A stretch of 64,000 nucleotides of DNA from JBAYDV01 sp041668045 (GTDB lineage Bacteria; Bacteroidota; Bacteroidia; Bacteroidales; UBA932): NCBI GenBank assembly GCA_041668045.1, contig JBAYDV010000001.1, positions 1-64,000 of the forward strand. The letters are read 5' to 3'. Both the position numbers and the translations under genes were made by a program. Below the pieces are notes generated by a model. The model did not search any database. It worked only from the letters and a program-made list of their open reading frames with translations, and had not been told where the DNA came from. Positions 18,517-27,649 of this stretch are shown piece by piece; positions within the stretch are counted from its first letter, which is position 1; every line of letters begins with the position of its first letter.

Positions 18517-20352
18517 ATGAAAAATACACAAATTAAAAAAGTGATGTTTAAGCATATTAGTTTTATACTAATAGGTGTAAGCTTAATATTAACCTCTTGT
18601 AGTCAAAAAGCTACAACTAGCCAAATTATTAACTTTTCACCAAATGGTCAAGGAGGTGATATAACACAAGAAATACGAACTGCTATAGATAATAGTTCAA
18701 AGACTCTTCATCTTCATTTCGCAGCAGGTGACTATTCATTCAAGCCTGATTTCGCATCCGACCATTATGAAGCCATAATCAACCATGATAATGGACTAAA
18801 AAAAATAGTATTCAACATACAAGATTTCGATAATGTTATTATAGAAGGGGAAAATGCTGACTTTTATTTCCACGGACAAGAAATGCCATTTCAATTCAAA
18901 CGTTGTAAAAATGTATCAGTAAGTGGCATAAGAATCCATTGGGACATTCCATTCTTATTCGCAGGAAAAGTAGTAGCAGTTAATAAAAAAGAAGGATGGA
19001 GAGACTTAAAACCCGTTAATCCAAAAGGACAATGGAAAATCTCAAAAGGACGTCTTTTATGGCCAAATATAGATGGTTTTAACTTCCTTCAACTAGGAAG
19101 CACTTTAGCCTTCACAGCAGATACTAAAAGGCCTGTAGATGGATGTGTAGATCACTTCACTCAAGAGACCAAAGTAGAGAAAAGGCCCAATGGCATAGTT
19201 AGAATCTATGAAAAAATGAAAGTTTACCCTCCTGTTGGAAGTATTTTAAACAGCAAAGGAGATAAAGCTAACGATAGATACGCTCCTGCTTTCCGCTTCT
19301 GTGAGAGTAGTAATATAAATATAAAAAATGTAATCGTTCACCATGCACTAGGAATGGGATATCTTTTCGAATTCTGTGAAAATATCACACTAGATCATAG
19401 TGGTGTATATCTAGAAAAAGATAGTCCAGAAGTAGTATCATCTACAGCGGATGCCACTCACTTCGCCAACTGTAAAGGACAAATAACTATGACCCATTGC
19501 AGATTTGAAAATATGCTTGATGACGGAACAAACGTACATGGAACATATGTTTCAGTAAATAAAAAAGTAGATGAACACACTCTTCGTGTAGCATTAATGC
19601 ACCAAGAACAAATTGGTGGAACTTTCGCTATGCCAAATGATAGCATCTGGTTTATACATCAACCAAATCCTAATCGTATAAAAGAGATAGGTAAAATCAA
19701 GAATATATCTATAATCAATGAAAAATATCAAGATATAACATTCTACTCTCCTATTCCTGAAAGCATAAAAGCTGGCGATTTACTAGAAAACAAAACATGG
19801 AACCCAAGTCTAACTATCGACCACTGTATATTTAGAAACAACAGAGCTCGTAATATCATTATTAAAACTCCTAAACCTATATTAATAGAAGAAAATGAAT
19901 TATCTTCAATGATGTCAACTATCATGCTACGTGGAGAATCATACTACTGGTTTGAATCAGGAGCTGTTTGTGATGTTATGATTAGAAATAACCATATAAC
20001 CCACTCTGCTTACTGTGCTAAACCTCATGCTATATTATATGTAACGCCACGCCTTGGTGAACATTTCAACCACCATGCATACTACGACCGCAATATTAGT
20101 TTTATTAATAATACTATTGAGAACTTCCAGCCTCGTATAGTATGGGCATATAACGTAGAAGGTCTAACTATAAAAGGCAATAAAATTACCCAGACTTATG
20201 AAACTATACCGACTCAAGGTGATGCTGCACAATATGAAATACATGACTGTAAAGACATCATTATTGAGAATAATATATATAAAGGTAAACGTGTTAAAAC
20301 TTTGTCAATAGATGATAAAAGTAAACAAACATTAGTTATAAAAAATAATTAA
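18517..20352 (+). CDS. GH110-like right-handed beta-helix lipoprotein (alpha-galactosidase candidate)
   Basis: 611 residues. Lipoprotein signal with lipobox LTSC (Cys28), so probably membrane-anchored. The remainder is a parallel beta-helix protein: repeated short beta-coil patterns such as ITLDHSGV, NITHS, IKGNKIT and DIIIENNIY run to the end. The N-terminal blocks (FHGQEMPFQFKRCKNVSVSGI, split across residues 125-150, and the IHWDIPF that follows) resemble GH110 alpha-1,3-galactosidases, which remove terminal galactose from blood-group B-like or red-algal glycans. I could not verify catalytic aspartates. It could instead belong to another beta-helix hydrolase or lyase family. It precedes a sulfatase gene by 30 bases. 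Confidence 0.65.
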   Translation: MKNTQIKKVMFKHISFILIGVSLILTSCSQKATTSQIINFSPNGQGGDITQEIRTAIDNSSKTLHLHFAAGDYSFKPDFASDHYEAIINHDNGLKKIVFNIQDFDNVIIEGENADFYFHGQEMPFQFKRCKNVSVSGIRIHWDIPFLFAGKVVAVNKKEGWRDLKPVNPKGQWKISKGRLLWPNIDGFNFLQLGSTLAFTADTKRPVDGCVDHFTQETKVEKRPNGIVRIYEKMKVYPPVGSILNSKGDKANDRYAPAFRFCESSNINIKNVIVHHALGMGYLFEFCENITLDHSGVYLEKDSPEVVSSTADATHFANCKGQITMTHCRFENMLDDGTNVHGTYVSVNKKVDEHTLRVALMHQEQIGGTFAMPNDSIWFIHQPNPNRIKEIGKIKNISIINEKYQDITFYSPIPESIKAGDLLENKTWNPSLTIDHCIFRNNRARNIIIKTPKPILIEENELSSMMSTIMLRGESYYWFESGAVCDVMIRNNHITHSAYCAKPHAILYVTPRLGEHFNHHAYYDRNISFINNTIENFQPRIVWAYNVEGLTIKGNKITQTYETIPTQGDAAQYEIHDCKDIIIENNIYKGKRVKTLSIDDKSKQTLVIKNN

Positions 20353-20382
20353 TTTTACATACAATATAAACTATCATATATA

Positions 20383-21876
20383 ATGAAAACGCATAAAATC
20401 GTCTCAGAACCGAATAGTGCTATCAAACTCGCTCTTGCTCTACCTGTATTAGCATCTACGTCTCTTAGTGCTCAAACATCATCACAAGCGCTTAAAAACG
20501 ATGAAGCACTTAAGCCACATAATCGTCCAAACATCGTTGTTTTGTTTGTTGATGATTTAGGATGGACAAGTTTAGGTTATCAAGATAAAACTTTCCATAC
20601 TCCCAACATAGACGCTCTCCAGAAACAAGGAACATACTTTTCTAGAGCATATGTCTCTACTGCTACTTCGAGTCCAAGTAGAGCATCACTTTACACAGGA
20701 AAACAAGCTGTTCGCTGTGGTTTCGTTCGTCATATTCCTGATAATCCAGATCGTCTTGAATACAATTACTGGACCACTGACCCAGGAGATATGCCTTCTA
20801 GAAATTGGATGAAGCTTGATGAAATTACATTCGCTGAACGTTTACACGAAATAGGTTATTATAATTATTTTATAGGTAAATGGCATCTTGGACATGCCCC
20901 TTATTTCCCTATACATCAAGGATGGGATGCTCAGTATGGTTCTGGAGAATATGGACATCCTGGCAGCTATATCGCTCCTTTCTTTAAAAAGGATAATCCT
21001 ATTCCAGAATTCCATAATAAAGAATATCTAACTGATGTACTTACCGACGAAGCTGTAAGATTCATAAAAAAAGAAAAACATACCCAACCTTTTCTTTTAA
21101 ATCTTTCATATTATACTGTACACTCCCCACATCAAGGTCGTCCAGATTTAGTAGCTAAATATAAAAAAGAAGGATTAACTGGTGAATTTTTAAAATTCGC
21201 AGCTATGGTAACTGCTCTTGATGAATCTGTTGGTCGTGTTAGAAAAGCACTTGAAGAAAGTGGATTAGCAGATAATACAATTATAGTTTTCGCTTCCGAT
21301 CAGGGAGGAATGTTTTACAATACGCCACTTAGAGGAGGTAAAATAGGTGGAGATACCTTAGCAGAAGGTGGATGTCGTATTCCTTTGATAATATATAATC
21401 CATTATTGCCTAATGCAGCCAAATCATGCAGCACTCCAGTTATGACCTATGATATATATCCTACTATATTAGAATTTGCTGAAGGATTTCCATGTAGAGA
21501 CAGGCAAATCGATGGTGTTAGTTTAATTCCTTTAATGAAAGGTAAAACTATCGCAGATCGTGATTTATTTATGATTCGTAGTTATGAAGATCAAAACGAT
21601 GCGATTATCCATGGAGATTATAAACTTATTAAATACCGTTCTGGCAAACTTCAACTTTATAATGTTAAACAAGACATAAGTGAGACTCATAATTTAGTTG
21701 ATGAAATGCCTGACAAATGTAATGAAATGCTAATGAGATTAGATCGTTGGGAAAGAGAAGATATTCCAGGCGAATTACTAAGAAATCAACACGATAGAGG
21801 AAATTGGGGAGGCCCGGATTTAAGTAAACCTATAAAAAAGAAAAGTCCACTTCCTCGTCCTGCACCTATATATTAA
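20383..21876 (+). CDS. S1-family sulfatase, serine type
   Basis: 497 residues. An N-terminal hydrophobic segment ending in LSAQ looks like a signal peptide. The alkaline-phosphatase-fold sulfatase core starts at RPNIVVLFVDDLGW with metal-binding Asp57 and Asp58. The maturation motif is S-S-P-S-R at residues 96-100 followed by ASLYTG, so Ser96 would be converted to formylglycine by an anaerobic radical-SAM maturase (not in this window). GKWHLG supplies further active-site residues. The stop codon overlaps that of the convergent MBL gene. With the GH110-like and GH2 genes it points to removal of sulfate from a galactose-rich glycan. Confidence 0.92.
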   Translation: MKTHKIVSEPNSAIKLALALPVLASTSLSAQTSSQALKNDEALKPHNRPNIVVLFVDDLGWTSLGYQDKTFHTPNIDALQKQGTYFSRAYVSTATSSPSRASLYTGKQAVRCGFVRHIPDNPDRLEYNYWTTDPGDMPSRNWMKLDEITFAERLHEIGYYNYFIGKWHLGHAPYFPIHQGWDAQYGSGEYGHPGSYIAPFFKKDNPIPEFHNKEYLTDVLTDEAVRFIKKEKHTQPFLLNLSYYTVHSPHQGRPDLVAKYKKEGLTGEFLKFAAMVTALDESVGRVRKALEESGLADNTIIVFASDQGGMFYNTPLRGGKIGGDTLAEGGCRIPLIIYNPLLPNAAKSCSTPVMTYDIYPTILEFAEGFPCRDRQIDGVSLIPLMKGKTIADRDLFMIRSYEDQNDAIIHGDYKLIKYRSGKLQLYNVKQDISETHNLVDEMPDKCNEMLMRLDRWEREDIPGELLRNQHDRGNWGGPDLSKPIKKKSPLPRPAPIY

Positions 21877-22766
21877 AAGATAATTTTCTTCCCAGTATAA
21901 AAAGCACTTAATCTAGTATTAAGTGTTTTTTTTATTTCGTTATAACTCTCTAAACTTGTACAATGACCTGTATAAAATTTAGTATAAGGAAAATCTTCAG
22001 CTAATTGCTTAGCAAGTTCACGTAATTCATTTTTAGTTTCACAATTACTAGGAAGATGCATTCCTCCAACGAAAAGAGAAGGAAATACTTGTATATTAGG
22101 TATCTCACTTTTCAATGATTTATATACATAATCCTTACAAGATTCTAATATATTGCCTACACCATTATGAGAACATGGAGAAATGATATTTAAATATGCA
22201 GATGCTCCTCTTACATTGCTTAATACTAATGATATTTCATGAGTAAACTCATCGTCTTTTAAATGGTCTATTTTCAAATATTTATTAGCATATGGCCTCG
22301 TATAAGTATTTCTTTTATTAAAAATAATATATACATTATCTGATATTTTCAAAGAATCACCCACTAACTTAAACCTCCAAGCAGTATCTGGATTAAATAG
22401 AGTTCTATCTGTACTTATATTACGTGGACTTCCATGGCGTAAAGAATAATATGATGTGTGCAATATTTTCCTCGAACATATAATATCTGCTTTTTGATTG
22501 GACTGTAGAAAATATTTTAGTCCTCCAGTATGGTCATTATGTCCATGTGAAAGTATTAGATGATCTACATCACTGATATCAATGCCAAGTATTTTAGCAT
22601 TATTCAAAAAGTTATCAGACAAACCTGTATCTATTAACCATTTTTGACCTTCAAATTCAATATAAATAGAAAGTCCATGTTCAGACATAAGTTTTGGAGA
22701 AGGATTATATAATTCTTCAGAATTTTCTAATGACGTATTATCGACAAGGAAAGTTAATTTACTCAT
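21873..22766 (-). CDS. MBL-fold metallo-hydrolase, DHPS-like branch
   Basis: 297 residues from the ATG at 22766, which overlaps the end of the upstream membrane-protein gene by 8 bases; ATG at 22775 is an alternative. The metal-binding motif is SHGHNDHTGG, and FIDTG/LIDTG-type and GGMHLP plus TGHCTS blocks follow. These fit the metallo-beta-lactamase subfamily related to 7,8-dihydropterin-6-methyl-4-(beta-D-ribofuranosyl)-aminobenzene-5'-phosphate synthase. The real substrate in bacteria is not known. Its stop codon shares the TTAA at 21873-21876 with the sulfatase stop. Confidence 0.85.
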   Translation of the reverse strand: MSKLTFLVDNTSLENSEELYNPSPKLMSEHGLSIYIEFEGQKWLIDTGLSDNFLNNAKILGIDISDVDHLILSHGHNDHTGGLKYFLQSNQKADIICSRKILHTSYYSLRHGSPRNISTDRTLFNPDTAWRFKLVGDSLKISDNVYIIFNKRNTYTRPYANKYLKIDHLKDDEFTHEISLVLSNVRGASAYLNIISPCSHNGVGNILESCKDYVYKSLKSEIPNIQVFPSLFVGGMHLPSNCETKNELRELAKQLAEDFPYTKFYTGHCTSLESYNEIKKTLNTRLSAFYTGKKIIF

Positions 22767-24087
22767 CTTGCTCATTCTTTTTAGGTTTGTTAAGCATATC
22801 CTCATCTGAGGAAACTAGATTATTAGAAGTACGCTCAACGAAAATTTTATCAATACGTGCTCCATCCATACTCGTTATTTTAAATTTGAAAGTTTTCCAA
22901 AATATAACTTCATTTACTTCTGGTATTTGATCTATTACTTCTAAAATAAGACCACCAAGAGTATTTACATCGTATTCAGGATAAATATCCTCCATCTCGA
23001 AATATTCAAGAAAATCATAAAAAGGACATTGTCCATCTATATTCCAAGCTCCATCAGGTAATTTCTCGATATCTGGTTCTTCTTCTTCATCAACGATAGT
23101 TCCTATTAAACCTGCCAGAATATCTTTATGAGTGATAATACCTTGAAAGACTCCAAATTCATCATAAACAAAAGCATAGCCCACTTTATCATTTCTCATC
23201 TGTTCCATAGCCTTATAAACAGACATATTCTCATGATATGATTCAGGCACACAAATATAATCTTTTAAATCGAAGTCTTCTTTTCTTAGTTTTCCGAAAA
23301 TATCTTTCAAAAATACTACACCCTTAATATCATCAAGAGAACCTTCAGCCACTGGATAAACTTCATATAAATCATTTTCCATGACATCTGCTATCTGCTC
23401 CCCTTTCATACTAGTATCAAACCATACGACATCACTTCTACTAGTCATAATAGACTCAATATCTCTATCACCTAAAGAAAATACTCTATCTACTATATCT
23501 TGCTCTACATCTTGTACCTGCCCATCTTCCTTACCTTCAGCTACCATATATTTAATTTCATCTTCTGTTACTATAGTTTCTATTGATTCTATTCCTAATA
23601 GTCTTGAAATGGCATTAGTTGTAATAGTCAAAAGCCAAACAACAGGAGTCATAATATACGACCAGAATGTCATAAAATGAGCCATGAATTTAGCTATTTT
23701 TTCTGAGTTACTTAATCCTATATTCTTAGGGACTAACTCTCCAAAAACTATTGATAAAAATGTTACAAGAAAAATTATTATTATCTGAGCTACACTACTA
23801 GAAGAACTAGGACTCATGCCTAATTTCTGGAGATATATTGAAAAGTGATCGGCAAATTCTGCCCCGGAAAATAAACCTGTAAGAATACCGATTAGAGTAA
23901 TACCGACTTGAATAGTGGAAAGAAAACGAGTTGGGTCTTCTATTAATTTCAACGTAGTCTGAGCTTTTTTACTTCCTTTTTTAGCATCTGAATTAATCTT
24001 AGACTTACGTGAATTTACTATAGCGATCTCACACATAGCGAAAACTCCATTAAATAAAATCAATAATACTATAATCAATATTTCCAT
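22759..24087 (-). CDS. CNNM/CorC (TlyC) family membrane protein with CBS domains
   Basis: 442 residues. The first 190 form a DUF21/CNNM transmembrane domain (three or four hydrophobic segments, with the EIAIVNSRKSKI and FGELVPKNIGLS blocks). A pair of CBS domains (about 205-325, including ESIMTSRSDVVWFD and GVFQGIITHKDIL) and a C-terminal CorC_HlyC domain (about 340-420) follow. Members have been linked to magnesium or cobalt efflux; the old name haemolysin is misleading. In Bacteroidota a close relative, GldE, belongs to gliding loci, but no gliding genes are near. It lies 21 bases after the aminotransferase gene. Confidence 0.88.
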   Translation of the reverse strand: MEILIIVLLILFNGVFAMCEIAIVNSRKSKINSDAKKGSKKAQTTLKLIEDPTRFLSTIQVGITLIGILTGLFSGAEFADHFSIYLQKLGMSPSSSSSVAQIIIIFLVTFLSIVFGELVPKNIGLSNSEKIAKFMAHFMTFWSYIMTPVVWLLTITTNAISRLLGIESIETIVTEDEIKYMVAEGKEDGQVQDVEQDIVDRVFSLGDRDIESIMTSRSDVVWFDTSMKGEQIADVMENDLYEVYPVAEGSLDDIKGVVFLKDIFGKLRKEDFDLKDYICVPESYHENMSVYKAMEQMRNDKVGYAFVYDEFGVFQGIITHKDILAGLIGTIVDEEEEPDIEKLPDGAWNIDGQCPFYDFLEYFEMEDIYPEYDVNTLGGLILEVIDQIPEVNEVIFWKTFKFKITSMDGARIDKIFVERTSNNLVSSDEDMLNKPKKNEQDE

Positions 24088-24108
24088 AGTTTTAATATAA
24101 CAAAAAAT

Positions 24109-25281
24109 TTAACCTTTTATACAGTCTGCTAAAATCTGTATTCCTTTATCTATTTTTTCTTCTGGAGTGAAAGAAAAATTCAATCTTATAGTATTTTGTC
24201 CCCCTCCATCACAATGGAAAAATTCGCCAGCTACATAAGCTACTCCTGCATCCAATACTTTTTCATATATATCTACCGCACTAGTTCCTTCAGGCATATA
24301 TAGAAAAATAAATAAACCTCCTTCAGGATGAGTCCAAGACGAACCATCTGGCATATATTTTTCTAAAGCCCTCAACATAGTATCTCTTTTATGTCTATAT
24401 AATTTTAAAGAATTTACTAAATTCTTATCCAATTCTCCACTTCTGAGATATTCTGCTGCCAGATATTGATTAATTATCGGAGAACATAAATCTGTAGATT
24501 GTTTACATACCGTCAGTTTATTTAAAAATTCTTCTGCACCTATTACCCATCCTAAACGAATACCAGGAGCGAATATTTTAGAAAAACTACCTAGTTGGAC
24601 TACTACATCAGAATCCATAGAATACATTGAAGGTAATTGTTCTCCTTCGAAACGTACTTCTCTATATGGACAATCTTCTAATATTAAGATATTATACTTT
24701 TTAGCAATAGCTACTAACACTTTTCTACATTCTAAAGTAAGAGTTTCGCCTGTGGGATTGTTAAAATCTGGAATACTATAAATAAACTTAATCTTTTTAT
24801 TGGCTTTATGTAATGCTGTAATTTTTTTCTCATATCTCTCAGCCAATAAAGAAGCATCATCAGTCGAGTCAATACTTTGTATGTCAGCGCGGTATGAATA
24901 AAAAGATTGAAGAGCTCCTAAATATGAAGGATTAGCACATAAAATCACATCTCCAGGATCAATCATAATCCTAGTACATAAATCTATAGCCTGCTGGCTT
25001 GATGTCGTTATTTGCAAATTTTTTACATCAACTCCAGATCTTTTAGCCAATACCTGACGTAATTCGATAATACCCTCAGTAGCTCCATACTGTAATGCCT
25101 GAGCCCCATAATTATCTAAAACTGTAGAAGTAATCTTTTTAAGCTGTTCTACAGGAAAAGTTAATGGTGAAGGATAGCCACCAGCGAAAGAAATCATTTT
25201 ACTTAAATCATATTTTCTAAATAAATCTCTAGCTGGTGAACGATGAAAAGATGCTACATCTTCTGAAAATCCGTATTTCAT
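24109..25281 (-). CDS. PLP-dependent aminotransferase of the lysine operon (DapC candidate)
   Basis: 390 residues, fold-type I aminotransferase related to 2-aminoadipate transaminase (LysN). The PLP-binding lysine lies in GSFSKIFAPGIRLGW, with IPDFNNPTG upstream and the C-terminal Arg in NTIRLNFS. It starts one base after dapD and is the last of the diaminopimelate genes, so it may supply the succinyl-amino-ketopimelate aminotransferase step. That role is inferred from position only. A paralogue lies at 56055-57251 with the same block structure. Confidence 0.82.
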   Translation of the reverse strand: MKYGFSEDVASFHRSPARDLFRKYDLSKMISFAGGYPSPLTFPVEQLKKITSTVLDNYGAQALQYGATEGIIELRQVLAKRSGVDVKNLQITTSSQQAIDLCTRIMIDPGDVILCANPSYLGALQSFYSYRADIQSIDSTDDASLLAERYEKKITALHKANKKIKFIYSIPDFNNPTGETLTLECRKVLVAIAKKYNILILEDCPYREVRFEGEQLPSMYSMDSDVVVQLGSFSKIFAPGIRLGWVIGAEEFLNKLTVCKQSTDLCSPIINQYLAAEYLRSGELDKNLVNSLKLYRHKRDTMLRALEKYMPDGSSWTHPEGGLFIFLYMPEGTSAVDIYEKVLDAGVAYVAGEFFHCDGGGQNTIRLNFSFTPEEKIDKGIQILADCIKG

Positions 25282-25282
25282 T

Positions 25283-26062
25283 TTATATTTTTTCTCTTAA
25301 TAAATCTTCTAAAACTATGGATGTGTCGGTTTTATCATTCCTATATTTAACTATAACAGGAGTATAAATATGTACGCCATTTTCTTTACCATAACCATGT
25401 GTTATTGGCCTGCTTCCAGCTACTACTACAGCACCTTCTGGTATAATCATCTGACCATTTTCATTAGCTTTAATATATTCTCCAGAGGTAGCATCAAAAA
25501 CAGGAGTAGATGAATTGATAATAACTCCAGTAGCTATTACAGCTCTTTCTTTAATAATAGTACCTTCATATATACCACAATTTCCTCCTATAAATGCATC
25601 ATCCTCAATAATAACAGGAAGAGCACCTACTGGTTCTATAACACCACCTATTTGAGAGGCAGCAGAAAGATGTACATGTTTTCCTATTTGAGCACATGAG
25701 CCAACTAATGCATGAGAATCTATAAGTGTTCCTTCATCTACATAAGCTCCTATATTGATATAAGAAGGAGGCATTACTATAGTCGATTTAGCTAAATATG
25801 CTCCACAGCGAACAGAAGAACCTCCCGGGACTAATCTAATACCATCATTTACTGAAAACTCACGGACAGGTAGAGTATCTTTATCAAAAAAGCTACACTC
25901 TCCTCCTTTCATCTTAATTAATTTTCCACATTTAAATCCCAATAGAATAGCTTCTTTTACTTCTTTATTTACTATCCACTCCCCATCTTTCTTGTATGCT
26001 ACTCTTGTGGTACCAGCCTCTAATTCTTTTATTGATTGATTAAATATTTCTATATCTTTCAT
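25283..26062 (-). CDS. dapD: tetrahydrodipicolinate N-succinyltransferase
   Basis: 259 residues. A left-handed beta-helix acyltransferase: hexapeptide-type repeats such as VHLSAASQIGGVIEP and IEDDAFIGGNCGIYEG run through the middle, and GAYVDEGTLIDSHALVGSCAQ is typical of DapD. The enzyme transfers succinyl from succinyl-CoA to tetrahydrodipicolinate, committing the pathway to the succinylase branch. It sits 9 bases after dapA and 1 base before the aminotransferase gene. Confidence 0.93.
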   Translation of the reverse strand: MKDIEIFNQSIKELEAGTTRVAYKKDGEWIVNKEVKEAILLGFKCGKLIKMKGGECSFFDKDTLPVREFSVNDGIRLVPGGSSVRCGAYLAKSTIVMPPSYINIGAYVDEGTLIDSHALVGSCAQIGKHVHLSAASQIGGVIEPVGALPVIIEDDAFIGGNCGIYEGTIIKERAVIATGVIINSSTPVFDATSGEYIKANENGQMIIPEGAVVVAGSRPITHGYGKENGVHIYTPVIVKYRNDKTDTSIVLEDLLREKI

Positions 26063-26071
26063 TGTTTTCTT

Positions 26072-26944
26072 TTATAATTCTGAAACTGTTGTCTTCATTA
26101 TCTGTATTGTATTTTCTGTAGCTGGGAAAAGAGGTGAACGTAACTCGTTTTCTATTAAACCCATACAAGCCATACCCGCTTTAACAGGAATAGGATTACT
26201 TTCTATAAAACAGTTCTTAAATAATGGCATTAATTTATAAAATAATTCTCTTGCTTCTTTAATTTCATCTTTTTGTAAAAGAGATGTTAGTGAAGCCATC
26301 AAACTTGGAGCTATATTAGATGCTACACTTATAACACCATCTCCTCCTGTAGCCATTAAAGAAAGGGTATCATCATCATTGCCACTAAGCACAGAAAAGT
26401 CTTTTGGAGCATTTTTAATTATTTCACTTATTTGGGCATAATTTCCTGATGCTTCTTTTATTCCTATAATATTATTATGTTTAGATAATTCTAAAGTGGT
26501 AGAAGCTAACATATTAGAACCTGTTCTACCTGGTACATTATAAATAACTATTGGTTTAGGACTAGCATCTGCTATGGCAGTAAAATGTTTTATCATTCCA
26601 TCTTGAGTAGGTTTATTATAGTAAGGTACCACTATAAGCATGGCATCTGCACCATATTTAGCATATTCTTTTACTGTAGATATTACAGCATTAGTGTTAT
26701 TTGATCCAGCACCTACTAATAATGGTAAGCCTTCTGCCCTTTCTTTTGTAATCTTTAGAAGTTTAATTTTTTCTTCTTCTGTCAGACAAGGTGTTTCGGC
26801 TGTAGTCCCAAGTGGAACGAGGAAATTCACACCTTCATTAACCTGTCTTTCTACTAATTTCCCATAGCACTCGTAATCAACTTTATTATTATGAAAAGGA
26901 GTGATAAGTGCTGTACCTACGCCTGTTAACATTTTTTTATTCAT
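26072..26944 (-). CDS. dapA: 4-hydroxy-tetrahydrodipicolinate synthase
   Basis: 290 residues, TIM-barrel aldolase that condenses pyruvate and aspartate semialdehyde. The Schiff-base lysine is in IIGIKEASGNY, the catalytic Tyr in VIYNVPGRTG, and LVPLGTTAETP is the N-terminal signature. Its start overlaps the end of dapB by 8 bases. At this step lysine feedback is known in some bacteria, but the sequence does not decide that here. Confidence 0.96.
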   Translation of the reverse strand: MNKKMLTGVGTALITPFHNNKVDYECYGKLVERQVNEGVNFLVPLGTTAETPCLTEEEKIKLLKITKERAEGLPLLVGAGSNNTNAVISTVKEYAKYGADAMLIVVPYYNKPTQDGMIKHFTAIADASPKPIVIYNVPGRTGSNMLASTTLELSKHNNIIGIKEASGNYAQISEIIKNAPKDFSVLSGNDDDTLSLMATGGDGVISVASNIAPSLMASLTSLLQKDEIKEARELFYKLMPLFKNCFIESNPIPVKAGMACMGLIENELRSPLFPATENTIQIMKTTVSEL

Positions 26945-27635
26945 TGTCTATTAATTTCTTAAATTGATCCTCAAGTAAATCTCTAAATTCATGAACACCT
27001 TTCATGTTTGATGTCCATAAAGCAGCTTGGATAGCACCACGAGCGAAACCTGCACGTGAAAAAGCTTCATGCTCCATAGTAATTCTATCCACTACACTTT
27101 CATATCCAAGTGTATGAATACCAGATATTTCCCCACATCTTACTGATTGGATATCAACTGGTTTTTTAAAATTATTTTCTACAATATGTCCAATAGTTTT
27201 AGCTGTCCCACTAGGTGCATCTAATTTATGTATATGATGTTTTTCTATTATATATGGTTGGTACATATCGAAAGAAGATAATAATTTTGAACTAATTTCA
27301 CTTAGTTTAAAAAAGATATTAACTCCTATTGAAAAATTACTTGCATAAATCATAGGTGTCCCTTTTTTAATAAAGTATCCTATAATTTCATCTTTTATAT
27401 CATACCACCCAGTAGTTCCTACTACTACTGCTTTGAATTTATCTGCTATTACTTTATAATTAGATCTGAATGCTGAAGGAGTAGTAAAATCTATACACAC
27501 ACTATCAGAAGCTACTTTTTCATCTATACTAGATATATCTTCTGTAGCTTGCACTAACTCTATGTTAGGCATAGTTGAGATAGCTTTTTCTATCTCTTTT
27601 CCCATTTTACCATAACCACTGATTACGATTTTCAT
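26937..27635 (-). CDS. dapB: 4-hydroxy-tetrahydrodipicolinate reductase
   Basis: 232 residues, slightly shorter than the E. coli enzyme, as in other Bacteroidota. The N-terminal nucleotide-binding stretch is VISGYGKMGKEIEKA. The catalytic block EKHHIHKLDAPSGTA includes the paired His and the Lys, and FSIGVNIFF is conserved. It reduces the DapA product with NAD(P)H. It follows lysC by 14 bases and overlaps dapA. Confidence 0.95.
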   Translation of the reverse strand: MKIVISGYGKMGKEIEKAISTMPNIELVQATEDISSIDEKVASDSVCIDFTTPSAFRSNYKVIADKFKAVVVGTTGWYDIKDEIIGYFIKKGTPMIYASNFSIGVNIFFKLSEISSKLLSSFDMYQPYIIEKHHIHKLDAPSGTAKTIGHIVENNFKKPVDIQSVRCGEISGIHTLGYESVVDRITMEHEAFSRAGFARGAIQAALWTSNMKGVHEFRDLLEDQFKKLIDNE

Positions 27636-27649
27636 ATGATACCTCTCTT

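Noticed and set aside
21873..21876. Shared TTAA forming both stop codons of the converging sulfatase and MBL genes
   Set aside because: Overlapping stops are common in compact genomes; no function is implied.
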